From the NCBI RefSeq assembly GCF_014385165.1, contig NZ_JACRTF010000001.1, positions 186,001-250,000 on the forward strand: a stretch of DNA of 64,000 nucleotides. Direction: 5' to 3'. The stretch comes from Jilunia laotingensis. Lineage in GTDB: Bacteria > Bacteroidota > Bacteroidia > Bacteroidales > Bacteroidaceae. How positions within the stretch are numbered: position 1 is the stretch's first letter; every line of letters begins with the position of its first letter. The position numbers were made by a program, and so were the translations under genes. The notes under the pieces are model-generated. The model was not told where the DNA came from. It did not search any database and saw only the letters and a program-made list of their open reading frames with translations. Shown in pieces: positions 54,141-63,690 of the stretch.

Positions 54141-55277
54141 TTATTCTTTTGCATAAGGAGAATACCTATAATTAAATGCAGCTCGTTCTTTATATGAAGG
54201 CAAATCGCCATTTATAAAATATGAAAAATAATTAGTATAGGGTATATAACGTTCATCAGCAAATATTTTAGTATTTGCAATAAAGGCTAATAACAAAAGA
54301 TAAAAAGCATATATTGTTCTAGATCTCTTAGAGAAAGCATTAATCAAAAATGAGATTGAAATGCAATAGAATAATGATAAGAAAAGCTGAAATCTAGAAA
54401 ATATCTCAATAGTAGTTGAAAGTCGATAAAGAATTAAATAACAAATTGAACAATTAAATATAAATGTCCCAAAGGGCATTGACTCTATCAGCTTCCTTTT
54501 CCATAAAAGTAATACAAAAAATAAAATATGAAAAAGCATGCCCAAAGACAATAATCGTCCTTCGGCAGCTTCATTATGTTCTACTACATAAGCATTGATT
54601 TTATAGGCAATATAAGGGATATTTCCAAATAACAAATCTATAACTTTAATTAGAGGTTCTCTGTTTGCAAAGACAAGATTAAACAATACAAAATATATTA
54701 TATACACATTCGTTCTCACTCTGCTATTTCCAATAAAATAAAACAAAAGAAAAATCAAAGAAGAAACATGAAAAGATGCAGCAAGAAAAATCATAAAAAA
54801 ATATTTACCTTTTTCCCTTTCAAGAATATATTTTATACTACAAATAAAAACTGTGATAGCCAACAAATTTCTCATTGGATTATCTATAAACAGATAAATT
54901 CCAAACCAAGGAATAAAAAAAGTAAGAGATAAATAAAAATATTTTCCAGAGTAATAAATAAGCTTTTTAATAAATATGACATAACAAATAACTTTCGTAA
55001 ATATGAAAAACGGCCAAAATCCTATGCCAAACATTTTAAAAAGTAACATATAAATATAATAACCTGGTTCCGCATAGTAATCAAAAAACAAATTGGAAAA
55101 ATCTATCTTTTCATACATTGGTTCATAGCTTCTCCAATCAGTTCCAGTCATATATCCACTACAAAGGAAAACACCCAATAAAAACAAAAAAAGGAACTTC
55201 CACTGCTTGTTTACACGCAACTGCGTTGAAAACTGGGATAAAAAGCTAAATACAAAGGCTGATATGTATAAAATCAT
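54141..55277 (-). CDS. EpsG-type repeat-unit polymerase (Wzy function)
   Basis: About 378 residues with ten or more hydrophobic segments. The early motif MTGTDWRSYEPMYE and a following AEPGYYIYMLLFK are diagnostic of the EpsG/Wzy family, which links repeat units on the periplasmic side. The ATG at 55277 is preferred to the TTG at 55292. It is very AT-rich. Confidence 0.85.
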   Translation of the reverse strand: MILYISAFVFSFLSQFSTQLRVNKQWKFLFLFLLGVFLCSGYMTGTDWRSYEPMYEKIDFSNLFFDYYAEPGYYIYMLLFKMFGIGFWPFFIFTKVICYVIFIKKLIYYSGKYFYLSLTFFIPWFGIYLFIDNPMRNLLAITVFICSIKYILEREKGKYFFMIFLAASFHVSSLIFLLFYFIGNSRVRTNVYIIYFVLFNLVFANREPLIKVIDLLFGNIPYIAYKINAYVVEHNEAAEGRLLSLGMLFHILFFVLLLWKRKLIESMPFGTFIFNCSICYLILYRLSTTIEIFSRFQLFLSLFYCISISFLINAFSKRSRTIYAFYLLLLAFIANTKIFADERYIPYTNYFSYFINGDLPSYKERAAFNYRYSPYAKE

Positions 55278-55333
55278 ATTATCAAAATACAATAGTTTTC
55301 CATATATAAATAAATGTACAAACTAAAAGCATT

Positions 55334-56530
55334 TCATACTACATCACTATCGAGCAAATCGATAAAAGAGCGAGCAATATTAATGGGAGCAAATTCCTTA
55401 TTAACGGGAAATCGACGTTCTGAAAAATTTATTATTAAATTTATTGATTTCACTATTGTCTCAAAATTATTTCTCAAGACCAAACACCTATCAAATTTTT
55501 TCAAAAAAATAGATATTGCGTCATTATCATCCTCTACTAAACATAAAATAGGTTTAGTCGTCCCCATATAATCATATAATTTGCCAGGTATTTGAGTTGC
55601 TCCTTTTTTATTAGACAAATAAAGCAGCATTGAAGAAGAATCATACACGTTTTGCATTTCCTCAAAATCAACACTACCATAAACATTTGCAGAAGAATAA
55701 TCTTTCAATTTTCTCAAGTCTTTTTCTGAAAAGTTCCCATACAAATCAATTACGATTCTATGTCTTAATCTCATAGACACCTTATCTAAAGCATCCAACA
55801 AGTAAAATATATTCCTGCCTGATGATATTAATCCCGTATATGCAATATGTAAAATGTTGTCGTCATTCAACTTACATTGCGATTTATCTTCTATATAATA
55901 TCCGCGTGGAATATAAAATATTTTACTTTTCAAACTACTATATTTATTTGCCATTACGTCTTTTGTAACAGAGGAAACATAAACTATTTTATCTCCTTTA
56001 GTCAAAATTTTCTTTTCATAATATGCAGTAATAAACTTCATGAAAGTAAAAGTATTAACATCTGAACTCCACGGATCTCCCCATATCTGTATCCATCTAA
56101 TATTCGGAAATCTACGTTTCAATGACAACCCAATAAAATGAGATGATTTAAGATCCGAAGATGTAATAATACAATCATAATTTTCAACGGCTTTATAATT
56201 CAATAATCGAGGCCACTGATAACATTCATCTGGAAAAAATAAAATTTGTTTTAATACTCTTTTCAGAGCAAGTACAAAAGTATTGTCACTACGTTTTAAA
56301 GTGCTTTTAACTCCAGCTATCATTTTAAGATTCGGTAATTCGGAATAATAAATATTTCCTATATTTTCCTTTACAAAATATGAAGAAAGGAGTTCATCCG
56401 GCCATTTTACTGTATATACATCAACATTATATCCTAATTCTAGTAATCCTTTAACTAATGAATTATTCCTGATTGAGGCTGAGTTATTTTTCAACAAATA
56501 GCTAGTAGTTACATATAATATATTTTTCAT
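55334..56530 (-). CDS. Family 4-like glycosyltransferase
   Basis: This 398-residue GT-B protein starts KNILYVTTSYLLKNNSASI and has IHWRIQ-like central WIQIWGDPWSSD, the linker IAYTGLISSGRN and the nucleotide-binding QIPGKLYDYMGTTKPILC near residue 325. It transfers one sugar of the repeat unit; the substrate is not evident. A 190-bp gap precedes wecB. Confidence 0.85.
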   Translation of the reverse strand: MKNILYVTTSYLLKNNSASIRNNSLVKGLLELGYNVDVYTVKWPDELLSSYFVKENIGNIYYSELPNLKMIAGVKSTLKRSDNTFVLALKRVLKQILFFPDECYQWPRLLNYKAVENYDCIITSSDLKSSHFIGLSLKRRFPNIRWIQIWGDPWSSDVNTFTFMKFITAYYEKKILTKGDKIVYVSSVTKDVMANKYSSLKSKIFYIPRGYYIEDKSQCKLNDDNILHIAYTGLISSGRNIFYLLDALDKVSMRLRHRIVIDLYGNFSEKDLRKLKDYSSANVYGSVDFEEMQNVYDSSSMLLYLSNKKGATQIPGKLYDYMGTTKPILCLVEDDNDAISIFLKKFDRCLVLRNNFETIVKSINLIINFSERRFPVNKEFAPINIARSFIDLLDSDVV

Positions 56531-56556
56531 TTCCTATTTATTATTTAATTCTCTTC

Positions 56557-56756
56557 TTATATAAGGATTATGAATCGTATTATATTGTGAACCTTTCTCA
56601 AAAGACATATCTTTAAACATATACTAAATGCAAACACTATTCCATAAAGGAACAAATACAATATACTTTCTAAAAATATTAATTTGCCGAATTCGACATT
56701 TTGAAGAGTACTAATAGAGATTATATTTGTACTATCTTTTTTATTATCCTATCACA
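56557..56756 (-). pseudogene. Possible remnant of a membrane-protein C-terminus
   Basis: In the gap after wecB the reverse strand has a frame of about 65 codons with no ATG, containing EFGKLIFLESILYLFLYGIV and a positively charged end KICLLRKVHNIIRF. It looks like the last membrane helix of a lost transporter or polymerase, but could be chance. It partly overlaps the wecB 3' end. Confidence 0.25.
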
Positions 56757-57878
56757 AGCCGATCCATCTCCATAAGGATTCACAGCCTTACTCATTTCTT
56801 CATAATATGCCACATTATCCAACAAGGCAGAAACTTCATTTATAATCATATCATAATTTGTACCTACCAATTTCACTGTCCCTGCTTCCAGTGCTTCCGG
56901 ACGCTCAGTTGTATCCCGCATTACAAGTACAGGTTTTCCAAGTCCTGGAGCCTCTTCCTGAATACCTCCACTATCTGTCAATACAATTGTCGATTTTTCC
57001 ATAAGATACACAAAGGATAGATATTCCAATGGTTCAATAAAGAACATATTAGCCAACTTTGACAAATTATCTCCAAAAACTTCATGAATCGGCTTACGAA
57101 CATTAGGATTTAAATGCATTGGATAGACAAAATCGACCTCTGGGTATTGCAATGTAAGAGTCTTTATAGCCTGACACATGGAGATGAATCCATCTCCAAA
57201 ATTTTCACGACGGTGACCGGTTATCAAAACCAGCTTTTTCCCATCCAATAATCGGTCTATATCATATCCTGAAGATATCAAAATACCTTTTAATTCTTTA
57301 TTAAGTTCTCTACTGCCCTTTATTTTATCCACTACCATGTAAAGAGCATCAATTACAGTATTACCTGTTACAGTAATGGCAGAATCTTTTATCCCTTCAT
57401 CCAACAAATTCTGCCGACTCAGCTGAGTTGGAGAGAAATGATAAGAAGCAATGCGTCCCGTAATTAATCTATTCATTTCTTCCGGCCAAGGACTGTAAAT
57501 ATTATGGGTACGAAGCCCAGCTTCCACATGTCCAACAGGAATCTGCTGATAAAAAGCCGCTAAAGCCGATGCTGTAGAAGTTGTAGTGTCACCATGAACC
57601 AGAACAATATCAGGTTGTACTTCTTTCAATACATCGCGCATTCCATTCAAAACACGGGTCGTCACATCATACAAATCTTGTCCTTGTTTCATGATGTCCA
57701 AGTCATAATCTGGTATTATATCAAAAATACGAAGCACTTGGTCAAGCATTTCACGATGCTGACCAGTAACACATACGATAGTTTGGAATTCTTTCTGATA
57801 TTTCTGAAACTCTTTCACTAAAGGAGCCATCTTAATGGCTTCGGGACGAGTACCGAAGACCAACATCACTCTTTTCAT
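56721..57878 (-). CDS. wecB: UDP-N-acetylglucosamine 2-epimerase (non-hydrolysing)
   Basis: This 385-residue enzyme interconverts UDP-GlcNAc and UDP-ManNAc. It has the N-terminal VFGTRPEAIKMAPLV, GHRRENFGDGF near residue 215 and SGGIQEEAPGLGKP near 290. It is 13 bp after the wecC gene, and together they make UDP-ManNAcA. Confidence 0.96.
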   Translation of the reverse strand: MKRVMLVFGTRPEAIKMAPLVKEFQKYQKEFQTIVCVTGQHREMLDQVLRIFDIIPDYDLDIMKQGQDLYDVTTRVLNGMRDVLKEVQPDIVLVHGDTTTSTASALAAFYQQIPVGHVEAGLRTHNIYSPWPEEMNRLITGRIASYHFSPTQLSRQNLLDEGIKDSAITVTGNTVIDALYMVVDKIKGSRELNKELKGILISSGYDIDRLLDGKKLVLITGHRRENFGDGFISMCQAIKTLTLQYPEVDFVYPMHLNPNVRKPIHEVFGDNLSKLANMFFIEPLEYLSFVYLMEKSTIVLTDSGGIQEEAPGLGKPVLVMRDTTERPEALEAGTVKLVGTNYDMIINEVSALLDNVAYYEEMSKAVNPYGDGSACDRIIKKIVQI

Positions 57879-57891
57879 AACTACTGCTTAA

Positions 57892-59097
57892 TTATTTCTT
57901 ATATATACCACAGAAATCAAGAATTACTTTCTTATTATCATAAGGAAGAGACTTGAATGGAGTATGTGCAACCAAAAGCACTACAATATCTGCTTTTGCG
58001 TAAGCCTCTTGATAATCAGTAAGCTTAAACACATTATGCTCTTTTACATTAGGCTCGACTATTAAAATATCCGCATTGTTGCAACTTTGCATTACCTTAG
58101 TGGTGATGTATTTTGCAGGAGCCTCACGCAAATCATCAATATCCGGTTTGAATGCTAACCCCATCATTGCTATGGTAGGTTTACGGTGATGTGCCAATTC
58201 AAACTTCAACATTGCATTTTCAACCTTCTCCACACACCAAAAAGCCTTATAATTATTAATCTCACGGGCAGTAGCTATGATTTTTGACTCCATTGGAAAA
58301 TCAGCTGTAATAAAATAAGGGTCTACCGCAATACAGTGACCACCCACTCCACAACCCGGCTGAAGGATATTCACCCGAGGGTGTTTATTGGCCAATTTGA
58401 TTAGTTCCCAGACATTAATCCCCGCTTTATCACAAATCAAAGAGAGTTCATTTGCAAAAGCTATTTGTACATCCCGAGACGAATTCTCCGTTAATTTGCA
58501 CATTTCAGCGGTTTTACAATTAGTACGATGAAGTGTGCCTTGCACGAATTTACTATAAAACTCTATAGCTTTATCCGTAGAAGCTTCATTCATACCACCA
58601 ACCACACGGTCATTATGTACCAATTCGTAAATAACATTTCCAGGAAGAACACGTTCCGGACAATAAGCGATGTAAAGTTTATCTTTCAGATCTGGGCGTA
58701 AATCAAATATCAATTCTGCCATTTTATCAGTTGTACCCACAGGAGAAGTTGACTCTATCACATACAAATCTCCCTCTTTCAGCAAAGGAATAACGGCACG
58801 AGTAGCTGCTTCTACATAAGATGTGTCAGGTTCATGATTCCCCTTAAAAGGAGTTGGTACTACCATAAAATAAGCATCACTATTTTCCGGTTTTGTAGAA
58901 GCCTTTAATTGACCATTGGATACCACTTCTTGAAGAAGTTCCGGCATACCAGGTTCAATTATATGCAGTTTCCCTTGATTGGTCATTTCCACAACTTTGG
59001 GATTTATATCAACACCAATAATTTCTATGCCGTGTTTAGCAGCGATAATGGCTGTAGGCAGGCCAATATAGCCCAAACCCATAAAACATGCTCTCAT
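57892..59097 (-). CDS. wecC: UDP-N-acetyl-D-mannosamine dehydrogenase
   Basis: This 401-residue enzyme oxidises UDP-ManNAc to UDP-ManNAcA. It has the NAD motif GLGYIGLPTAII, the catalytic Cys in GVGGHCIAVDPYF and the C-terminal LAFKPDIDDLREAPA. Paired with wecB. It gives the locus a second acidic sugar next to UDP-glucuronate. Confidence 0.95.
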   Translation of the reverse strand: MRACFMGLGYIGLPTAIIAAKHGIEIIGVDINPKVVEMTNQGKLHIIEPGMPELLQEVVSNGQLKASTKPENSDAYFMVVPTPFKGNHEPDTSYVEAATRAVIPLLKEGDLYVIESTSPVGTTDKMAELIFDLRPDLKDKLYIAYCPERVLPGNVIYELVHNDRVVGGMNEASTDKAIEFYSKFVQGTLHRTNCKTAEMCKLTENSSRDVQIAFANELSLICDKAGINVWELIKLANKHPRVNILQPGCGVGGHCIAVDPYFITADFPMESKIIATAREINNYKAFWCVEKVENAMLKFELAHHRKPTIAMMGLAFKPDIDDLREAPAKYITTKVMQSCNNADILIVEPNVKEHNVFKLTDYQEAYAKADIVVLLVAHTPFKSLPYDNKKVILDFCGIYKK

Positions 59098-59106
59098 ATT
59101 TAAAGT

Positions 59107-59196
59107 TTAATTAAATTTAAATTCATCTTCAAAACCATATAACTCTCTATTAGCAATCATAAAAGCCTTTGAGTCAAAAAGTATATTCAAGTCCAT
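59107..59196 (-). CDS. 29-codon frame of unknown status between wecC and the GT56 gene
   Basis: It runs MDLNILFDSKAFMIAN then RELYGFEDEFKFN. The frame continues upstream without stop into the 3' end of the glycosyltransferase gene, so it may be a displaced C-terminal tail or a remnant. No family is recognised. Confidence 0.25.
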   Translation of the reverse strand: MDLNILFDSKAFMIANRELYGFEDEFKFN

Positions 59197-59213
59197 AAAA
59201 CAAGTATCCTTTT

Positions 59214-60332
59214 TCAATCTTTCAATAAATTTGTCATCATATCTTCAATCTTTTGAGAAGAAACCATGCCTTCAATAATATCTCTATTAACTTTTTTTTG
59301 ATCAATATTTAAAGGAAATAAAGCATCAGACGAAATCAAATCCTTCTCAAACGAATAAACAAAGCAACCAAGATCTTTATAATATCGCAATAGATTATTA
59401 TCCTCACGTAAAAACACCTTGCTCCCACTGCGCAATAAATAACCAATGTTTCCACCTGCTTCCTGTCTTCGATGCCCCATCACCGCATATTGGCAAGTAT
59501 TTACAATATCATAATAAGTGTTTATTGGCAAATATTCTTTTAAAAGAAAATAATCTTCTTTCAGAAATAATTTTTCTATTTCTTTTTCAATCAAAGTTAT
59601 ATGAGGTGAAGGACCATAACTTAAAGGAAGTATTATTCTAGAATTATTTACACCAAGCTTGCTTAGTTTATTTAACACCGTTAAATGATTGCCCGTATAT
59701 GAAGCCGAATTATTTACTAATATATTGCTAAAATCACTTCCACTATCAAACAATTTATCATTAGGTTTTTTCAAAGTATTCACATAATAGAATAGTTTGA
59801 ACTTAGCATTCGTTTTTATATTATCACATAGAATTTCATAATCATAATAATTCCAAAAACAAAAATAATTTAATTGTGAACAAAAAGCATCTACGTAATT
59901 ATATCGCCCTAAAAGTAATTTCACATATTTATGAATAAAACAATCTCGCCCTTTTACATTATAATCATACAAATGGTATTTACCCTTTATTTCTAAATAA
60001 TTATATAAATCTGCTCCATAGAATATCCAATATAAATTATTTACAAATCCCTTCTTCTTTAACTCTAATGCCCTAATAGCAGAGTTTTCCGTTAGATAAT
60101 GCACTATAACATTAACATTGCAAGTTTTATCGATAAGATATTTACCAATAATTTTCAACCAATCAAGCTGTGAAAAAGGAAGGAATATTACATTATCTCT
60201 TTGGTTAACATATTTTTTATCAGTTTCATTTGTATCAACAACAAATAAATTTTTATTGGGATAAAATCTTTCAAATATTTCAAATGAAGAATTTATAAAC
60301 TTTTCATCTCTAACCAAATGAATATTGAACAT
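59214..60332 (-). CDS. GT56 family transferase (WecF-like, N-acetylfucosaminyl type)
   Basis: This 372-residue protein has an N-terminal MFNIHLVRDEKFINSSFEIF, the central WIFYGADLYNYL and the C-terminal GHRRQEAGGNIGYLLRSGSKVFLREDNN, which match the TDP-Fuc4NAc:lipid II transferase family of enterobacterial common antigen. With WecB/WecC it suggests an ECA-like partial repeat, but no Fuc4NAc synthesis genes are in view, so the donor may differ. Confidence 0.78.
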   Translation of the reverse strand: MFNIHLVRDEKFINSSFEIFERFYPNKNLFVVDTNETDKKYVNQRDNVIFLPFSQLDWLKIIGKYLIDKTCNVNVIVHYLTENSAIRALELKKKGFVNNLYWIFYGADLYNYLEIKGKYHLYDYNVKGRDCFIHKYVKLLLGRYNYVDAFCSQLNYFCFWNYYDYEILCDNIKTNAKFKLFYYVNTLKKPNDKLFDSGSDFSNILVNNSASYTGNHLTVLNKLSKLGVNNSRIILPLSYGPSPHITLIEKEIEKLFLKEDYFLLKEYLPINTYYDIVNTCQYAVMGHRRQEAGGNIGYLLRSGSKVFLREDNNLLRYYKDLGCFVYSFEKDLISSDALFPLNIDQKKVNRDIIEGMVSSQKIEDMMTNLLKD

Positions 60333-60442
60333 TGTGCAGTATTTGAACCAAATAAGCCCATAACATAGCTAATGAACTATTTTATGCATCTTGGGCTATC
60401 TTCTCGGCTTTTCTCTTAATTATTTTATAATACTAAATAGAA

Positions 60443-61579
60443 TCATCGATAAATATTTTTAAAATACTCATCCATATACGAATACAATTCCGCTTTCTTC
60501 CCGATCTTCTTGTTGGATTGTATAATACTCCAATCCCCATTATCATTCGCTTCAATCATAAGCCAACCCTTGTCACTGTATGCGATATCCCAAGATATCA
60601 ATGTAGCACCCTCAACGTTGACTGCCATATCATGTATTAAAGATAAAGCTTCATCCCATTTTGGTAACTTATAACCTACAATTTGAATATTCGTATCCGG
60701 GTGAATATTAAAATGCTCTCCCCTATAATTAATCGCATCCGTTTGAACGAATCCGTATTCAGGGTCAATGCTTGCATATATGCCTCCGGAACCGGCATTG
60801 TCCATTACGGCATTTCCTACGCCAATTCTCCAGGTCACGCCTATAATATTAACTTTACCCTCCAAAACGAATGTAACTACACGCAACGAGTTCACTGACT
60901 GCGGATGCATAATGGCCGTCTCTCTACCCTGATTAATAAGTTCTTCTACTACAAAAGCCCCTTTAGCAATCATTTCAGTAAAAAACATATTAATATCTGT
61001 TTCCTTTGAAGAGACAATTTTAATTCCATGTCCGGAATGTTCTTCCAAAGGCTTAAAAATAAAGTGCTTATGCTTATCAGCAAAAGATAAGAAATGGCCT
61101 TTATCTGTTTCATTATAACATCCCAACACATCACGTTTAAAGAATTTATGATATTTCTTATAACATGCGTATTTATCAGTCATTAATGACAAAATATTTT
61201 CTTTATTCAGAATATCACAGTAATGATATCTCAACTTATCGGATACAAAAGATGCCCTACAACGATATTTTTTGTCTATGAATCCATATATGCAATAATC
61301 TTGAAAACTTATGCCAAACCGATGTAAGCAATAGACCATATCACGCACAACGTCATCCACGGTATACCGTTTCAATTCTTCTTTATGCAATTCAATAGCC
61401 TCTTTCGCCAGTCGCACACCACCCTCATAGTATTCCCTATCAAAGATACTATAATACCCTACATATATTTTCTTCCAGAACTCCGAATTATCAGCTTTAT
61501 GACTTAGCCAGTTCTCAAGTGGAGTATCAATCTTCCAACGTGCAATGCGGGGAGATATACCAAAATATCTATCTTTCAT
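60443..61579 (-). CDS. Sugar-transfer-associated ATP-grasp protein
   Basis: About 378 residues. It has the ATP-grasp elements KHFIFKPLEEHSGHGIKIV, FVVEELI near residue 215 and the metal-binding end MIEANDNGDWSIIQ. This ATP-grasp subtype is found in polysaccharide loci and probably joins a carboxylate to an amine on a glycan or precursor. The ATG at 61579 is preferred over a GTG at 61582. Confidence 0.82.
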   Translation of the reverse strand: MKDRYFGISPRIARWKIDTPLENWLSHKADNSEFWKKIYVGYYSIFDREYYEGGVRLAKEAIELHKEELKRYTVDDVVRDMVYCLHRFGISFQDYCIYGFIDKKYRCRASFVSDKLRYHYCDILNKENILSLMTDKYACYKKYHKFFKRDVLGCYNETDKGHFLSFADKHKHFIFKPLEEHSGHGIKIVSSKETDINMFFTEMIAKGAFVVEELINQGRETAIMHPQSVNSLRVVTFVLEGKVNIIGVTWRIGVGNAVMDNAGSGGIYASIDPEYGFVQTDAINYRGEHFNIHPDTNIQIVGYKLPKWDEALSLIHDMAVNVEGATLISWDIAYSDKGWLMIEANDNGDWSIIQSNKKIGKKAELYSYMDEYFKNIYR

Positions 61580-61588
61580 CACTCATCT

Positions 61589-62593
61589 CTATTTATAATC
61601 CTCTTCCGTGCCCCACAGTTTGGCAAAACGCTGGAGCCTGCGTTCATTCATAAACCATTTACAATAATCTTTCCACGAGTACCGTGGTTCATAGCCAAGC
61701 TCGGATTTCGTCTTACTGATATCAAGGACGAATTGCATGGCTGAACGCTTGTCCGGATCATACGTCACAACCGGCTTATTGTCCGGATCGGAGAACACAT
61801 CAACAATGGCATGGATACGTTCATCAAGCGTAGAGCCCCCGCTACCTATGTTATACAATCCACCGTCAAGTCGGGACTCTGCACATTTCTCCACTATTTG
61901 CAAAAAATCTTCGACACAGCAGGTCTCAAGAAGACGCTCGGGATCACCCCATATGACAATGGGCTCACCACTTTCCGCCCTTTGCATGAAAAAACGATCC
62001 GACACCATCACTTTCTCACCATTGGTAAACGTGTAAGGGTTTGGATGATAGACATAGACACGGGATAAACGAAGGATAAAACGTTTTATGCCATGTACTT
62101 TATAATAATGCTCAATCATTTGGACCGCGGCAATCTTAGCTATCACATACATGGCATGGTCACCATCCATGGGAGCTTTCATTTCCGAATCAGCAGGTAT
62201 CGGTATCTTCGATCCAAACAAGTAACTTACATCAAAAAGAGACTGCGGGAAAATTATTTTAGGAATGTGGTTCATCCTCATGAATTCCAATATGTTGTAT
62301 GTACCCTTAATGACAGTGTCAATGTATAACGAACCATCATAGCCCCGCATAGAAGCCGGCAAGGCCCCGGCAAAATGAGCGACCAGGTTTATGCCCTCGG
62401 CTGGCAATTTCTTAAAATCCTCAGCTTTTGAAATGTCCACCGAATAATAAGGTATGTTATAGTCTGCAAAAAAGCCGTTGTCACTCTTCCTGTGTCCGAC
62501 CGCCAAAACCCTATATCCCAATTTATGGAAATGAACGGAGACATATGCACCCAATGTGCCCGTAGCACCAAAAACCAAAATTGTTTTCATCAT
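61589..62593 (-). CDS. NAD-dependent epimerase/dehydratase (SDR)
   Basis: This 334-residue protein has the Rossmann motif VFGATGTLGAYV, the active-site pattern YVIAK and an extended SDR C-terminus. It overlaps the preceding ATP-grasp gene by 4 bp. Its base composition is more GC-rich than the 53-61 kb genes. The substrate is unknown, probably a nucleotide sugar. Confidence 0.85.
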   Translation of the reverse strand: MMKTILVFGATGTLGAYVSVHFHKLGYRVLAVGHRKSDNGFFADYNIPYYSVDISKAEDFKKLPAEGINLVAHFAGALPASMRGYDGSLYIDTVIKGTYNILEFMRMNHIPKIIFPQSLFDVSYLFGSKIPIPADSEMKAPMDGDHAMYVIAKIAAVQMIEHYYKVHGIKRFILRLSRVYVYHPNPYTFTNGEKVMVSDRFFMQRAESGEPIVIWGDPERLLETCCVEDFLQIVEKCAESRLDGGLYNIGSGGSTLDERIHAIVDVFSDPDNKPVVTYDPDKRSAMQFVLDISKTKSELGYEPRYSWKDYCKWFMNERRLQRFAKLWGTEEDYK

Positions 62594-63690
62594 AAAATAA
62601 TTTTTTTATTCGAGCAATAAAGTATGAAACCGTTACGATCATAGTTGGAACATGAAGCTGTAAGCTCCTTGCCCCTCCTTTCCCTCAAAACGATCCAGTC
62701 CTCCTCGGGCATGTCAAAACAGGGCAACAAGCGAGACGTATATGCTGATAGAAAATAAATGCCTGAATACGCGATATTATGAACCGCCACCGGTTCATAC
62801 ATGTCCAAAGCCACGAGGAGCAATTTTTCCAAATAGTCATAGTCAGTTGACAGATTTATCAAGGCATTCGAGATATAATCCCCACCTCCTCTCGGATTGA
62901 CTTCTATCAGATAGATACTATTTTTATCATCCACTTTTATTTCAGTATGTGAAGCTCCATTTATAAAACCGATTGAGGACAGGACAAGCGGAATCACATT
63001 CCTAATCCGTTCCTCAACAAACACCGGCAAACAAGCGGGTTGGTGGTGTTCCAGTTCTACAAAATGCGGAGCCCCGGTTCCTACCTTTTCTGTTATCTGG
63101 ATGACTTCATGCCGGTTATTGTAAGAGATGGACTCCACGGAATATTCTTTTCCCACGATATACTCTTCGGCCATGAAAGTGGCATCCTTCAAGTCATAAG
63201 GAACCGATAAATTTTCCACTGAACGATCCACAAAGTTCACCCCTTTCTTGGCCGCGCCTTTTACAGGTTTGAGAACATAGGGACGGGGAAAGGAGGACAT
63301 AAGATTTTCTAAGGGACCGACCTCAAACCTTACTTGGGCAAGAACAGGAATAGCGTTGGTCTTTTGCCGGACGAACACTTTATTCTGAATATTCATGAGT
63401 ACTCGATAGGGCGTACAGACCTTCCCCAGCCTCTCGGCAACGTATGATACCACAAGCGCGGTCTCTTCAGATGCATTGGATGCAACCCCGTCCACATTGC
63501 AATCCCGGCAATATTGGAAGATCTTATCCATCTCAAATATTGAAATTGGGATAAAATGATCAACATATTCCTTACATACCGCCCCTTCAGGCCAAGCAAA
63601 ACAATAGGTTTCCAACCCCATTTCCTTAGCTTTTTTGCAAAGCGGCAATTGCCCGGTGGATGCTCCTATGATGGCTATTCTTTTTTTCAT
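62590..63690 (-). CDS. ATP-grasp ligase
   Basis: This 366-residue protein has an N-terminal Rossmann-like RIAIIGASTGQLPLCKKAKEM, ATP-grasp YVLKPVKGAAKKGV and EVNPRGGGDYISNALINL, the metal-binding asparagine site of carboxylate-amine ligases. It overlaps both neighbours by 4 bp. It probably makes an amide bond with an amino acid or amino sugar; the substrates are not readable. Confidence 0.88.
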   Translation of the reverse strand: MKKRIAIIGASTGQLPLCKKAKEMGLETYCFAWPEGAVCKEYVDHFIPISIFEMDKIFQYCRDCNVDGVASNASEETALVVSYVAERLGKVCTPYRVLMNIQNKVFVRQKTNAIPVLAQVRFEVGPLENLMSSFPRPYVLKPVKGAAKKGVNFVDRSVENLSVPYDLKDATFMAEEYIVGKEYSVESISYNNRHEVIQITEKVGTGAPHFVELEHHQPACLPVFVEERIRNVIPLVLSSIGFINGASHTEIKVDDKNSIYLIEVNPRGGGDYISNALINLSTDYDYLEKLLLVALDMYEPVAVHNIAYSGIYFLSAYTSRLLPCFDMPEEDWIVLRERRGKELTASCSNYDRNGFILYCSNKKIIL

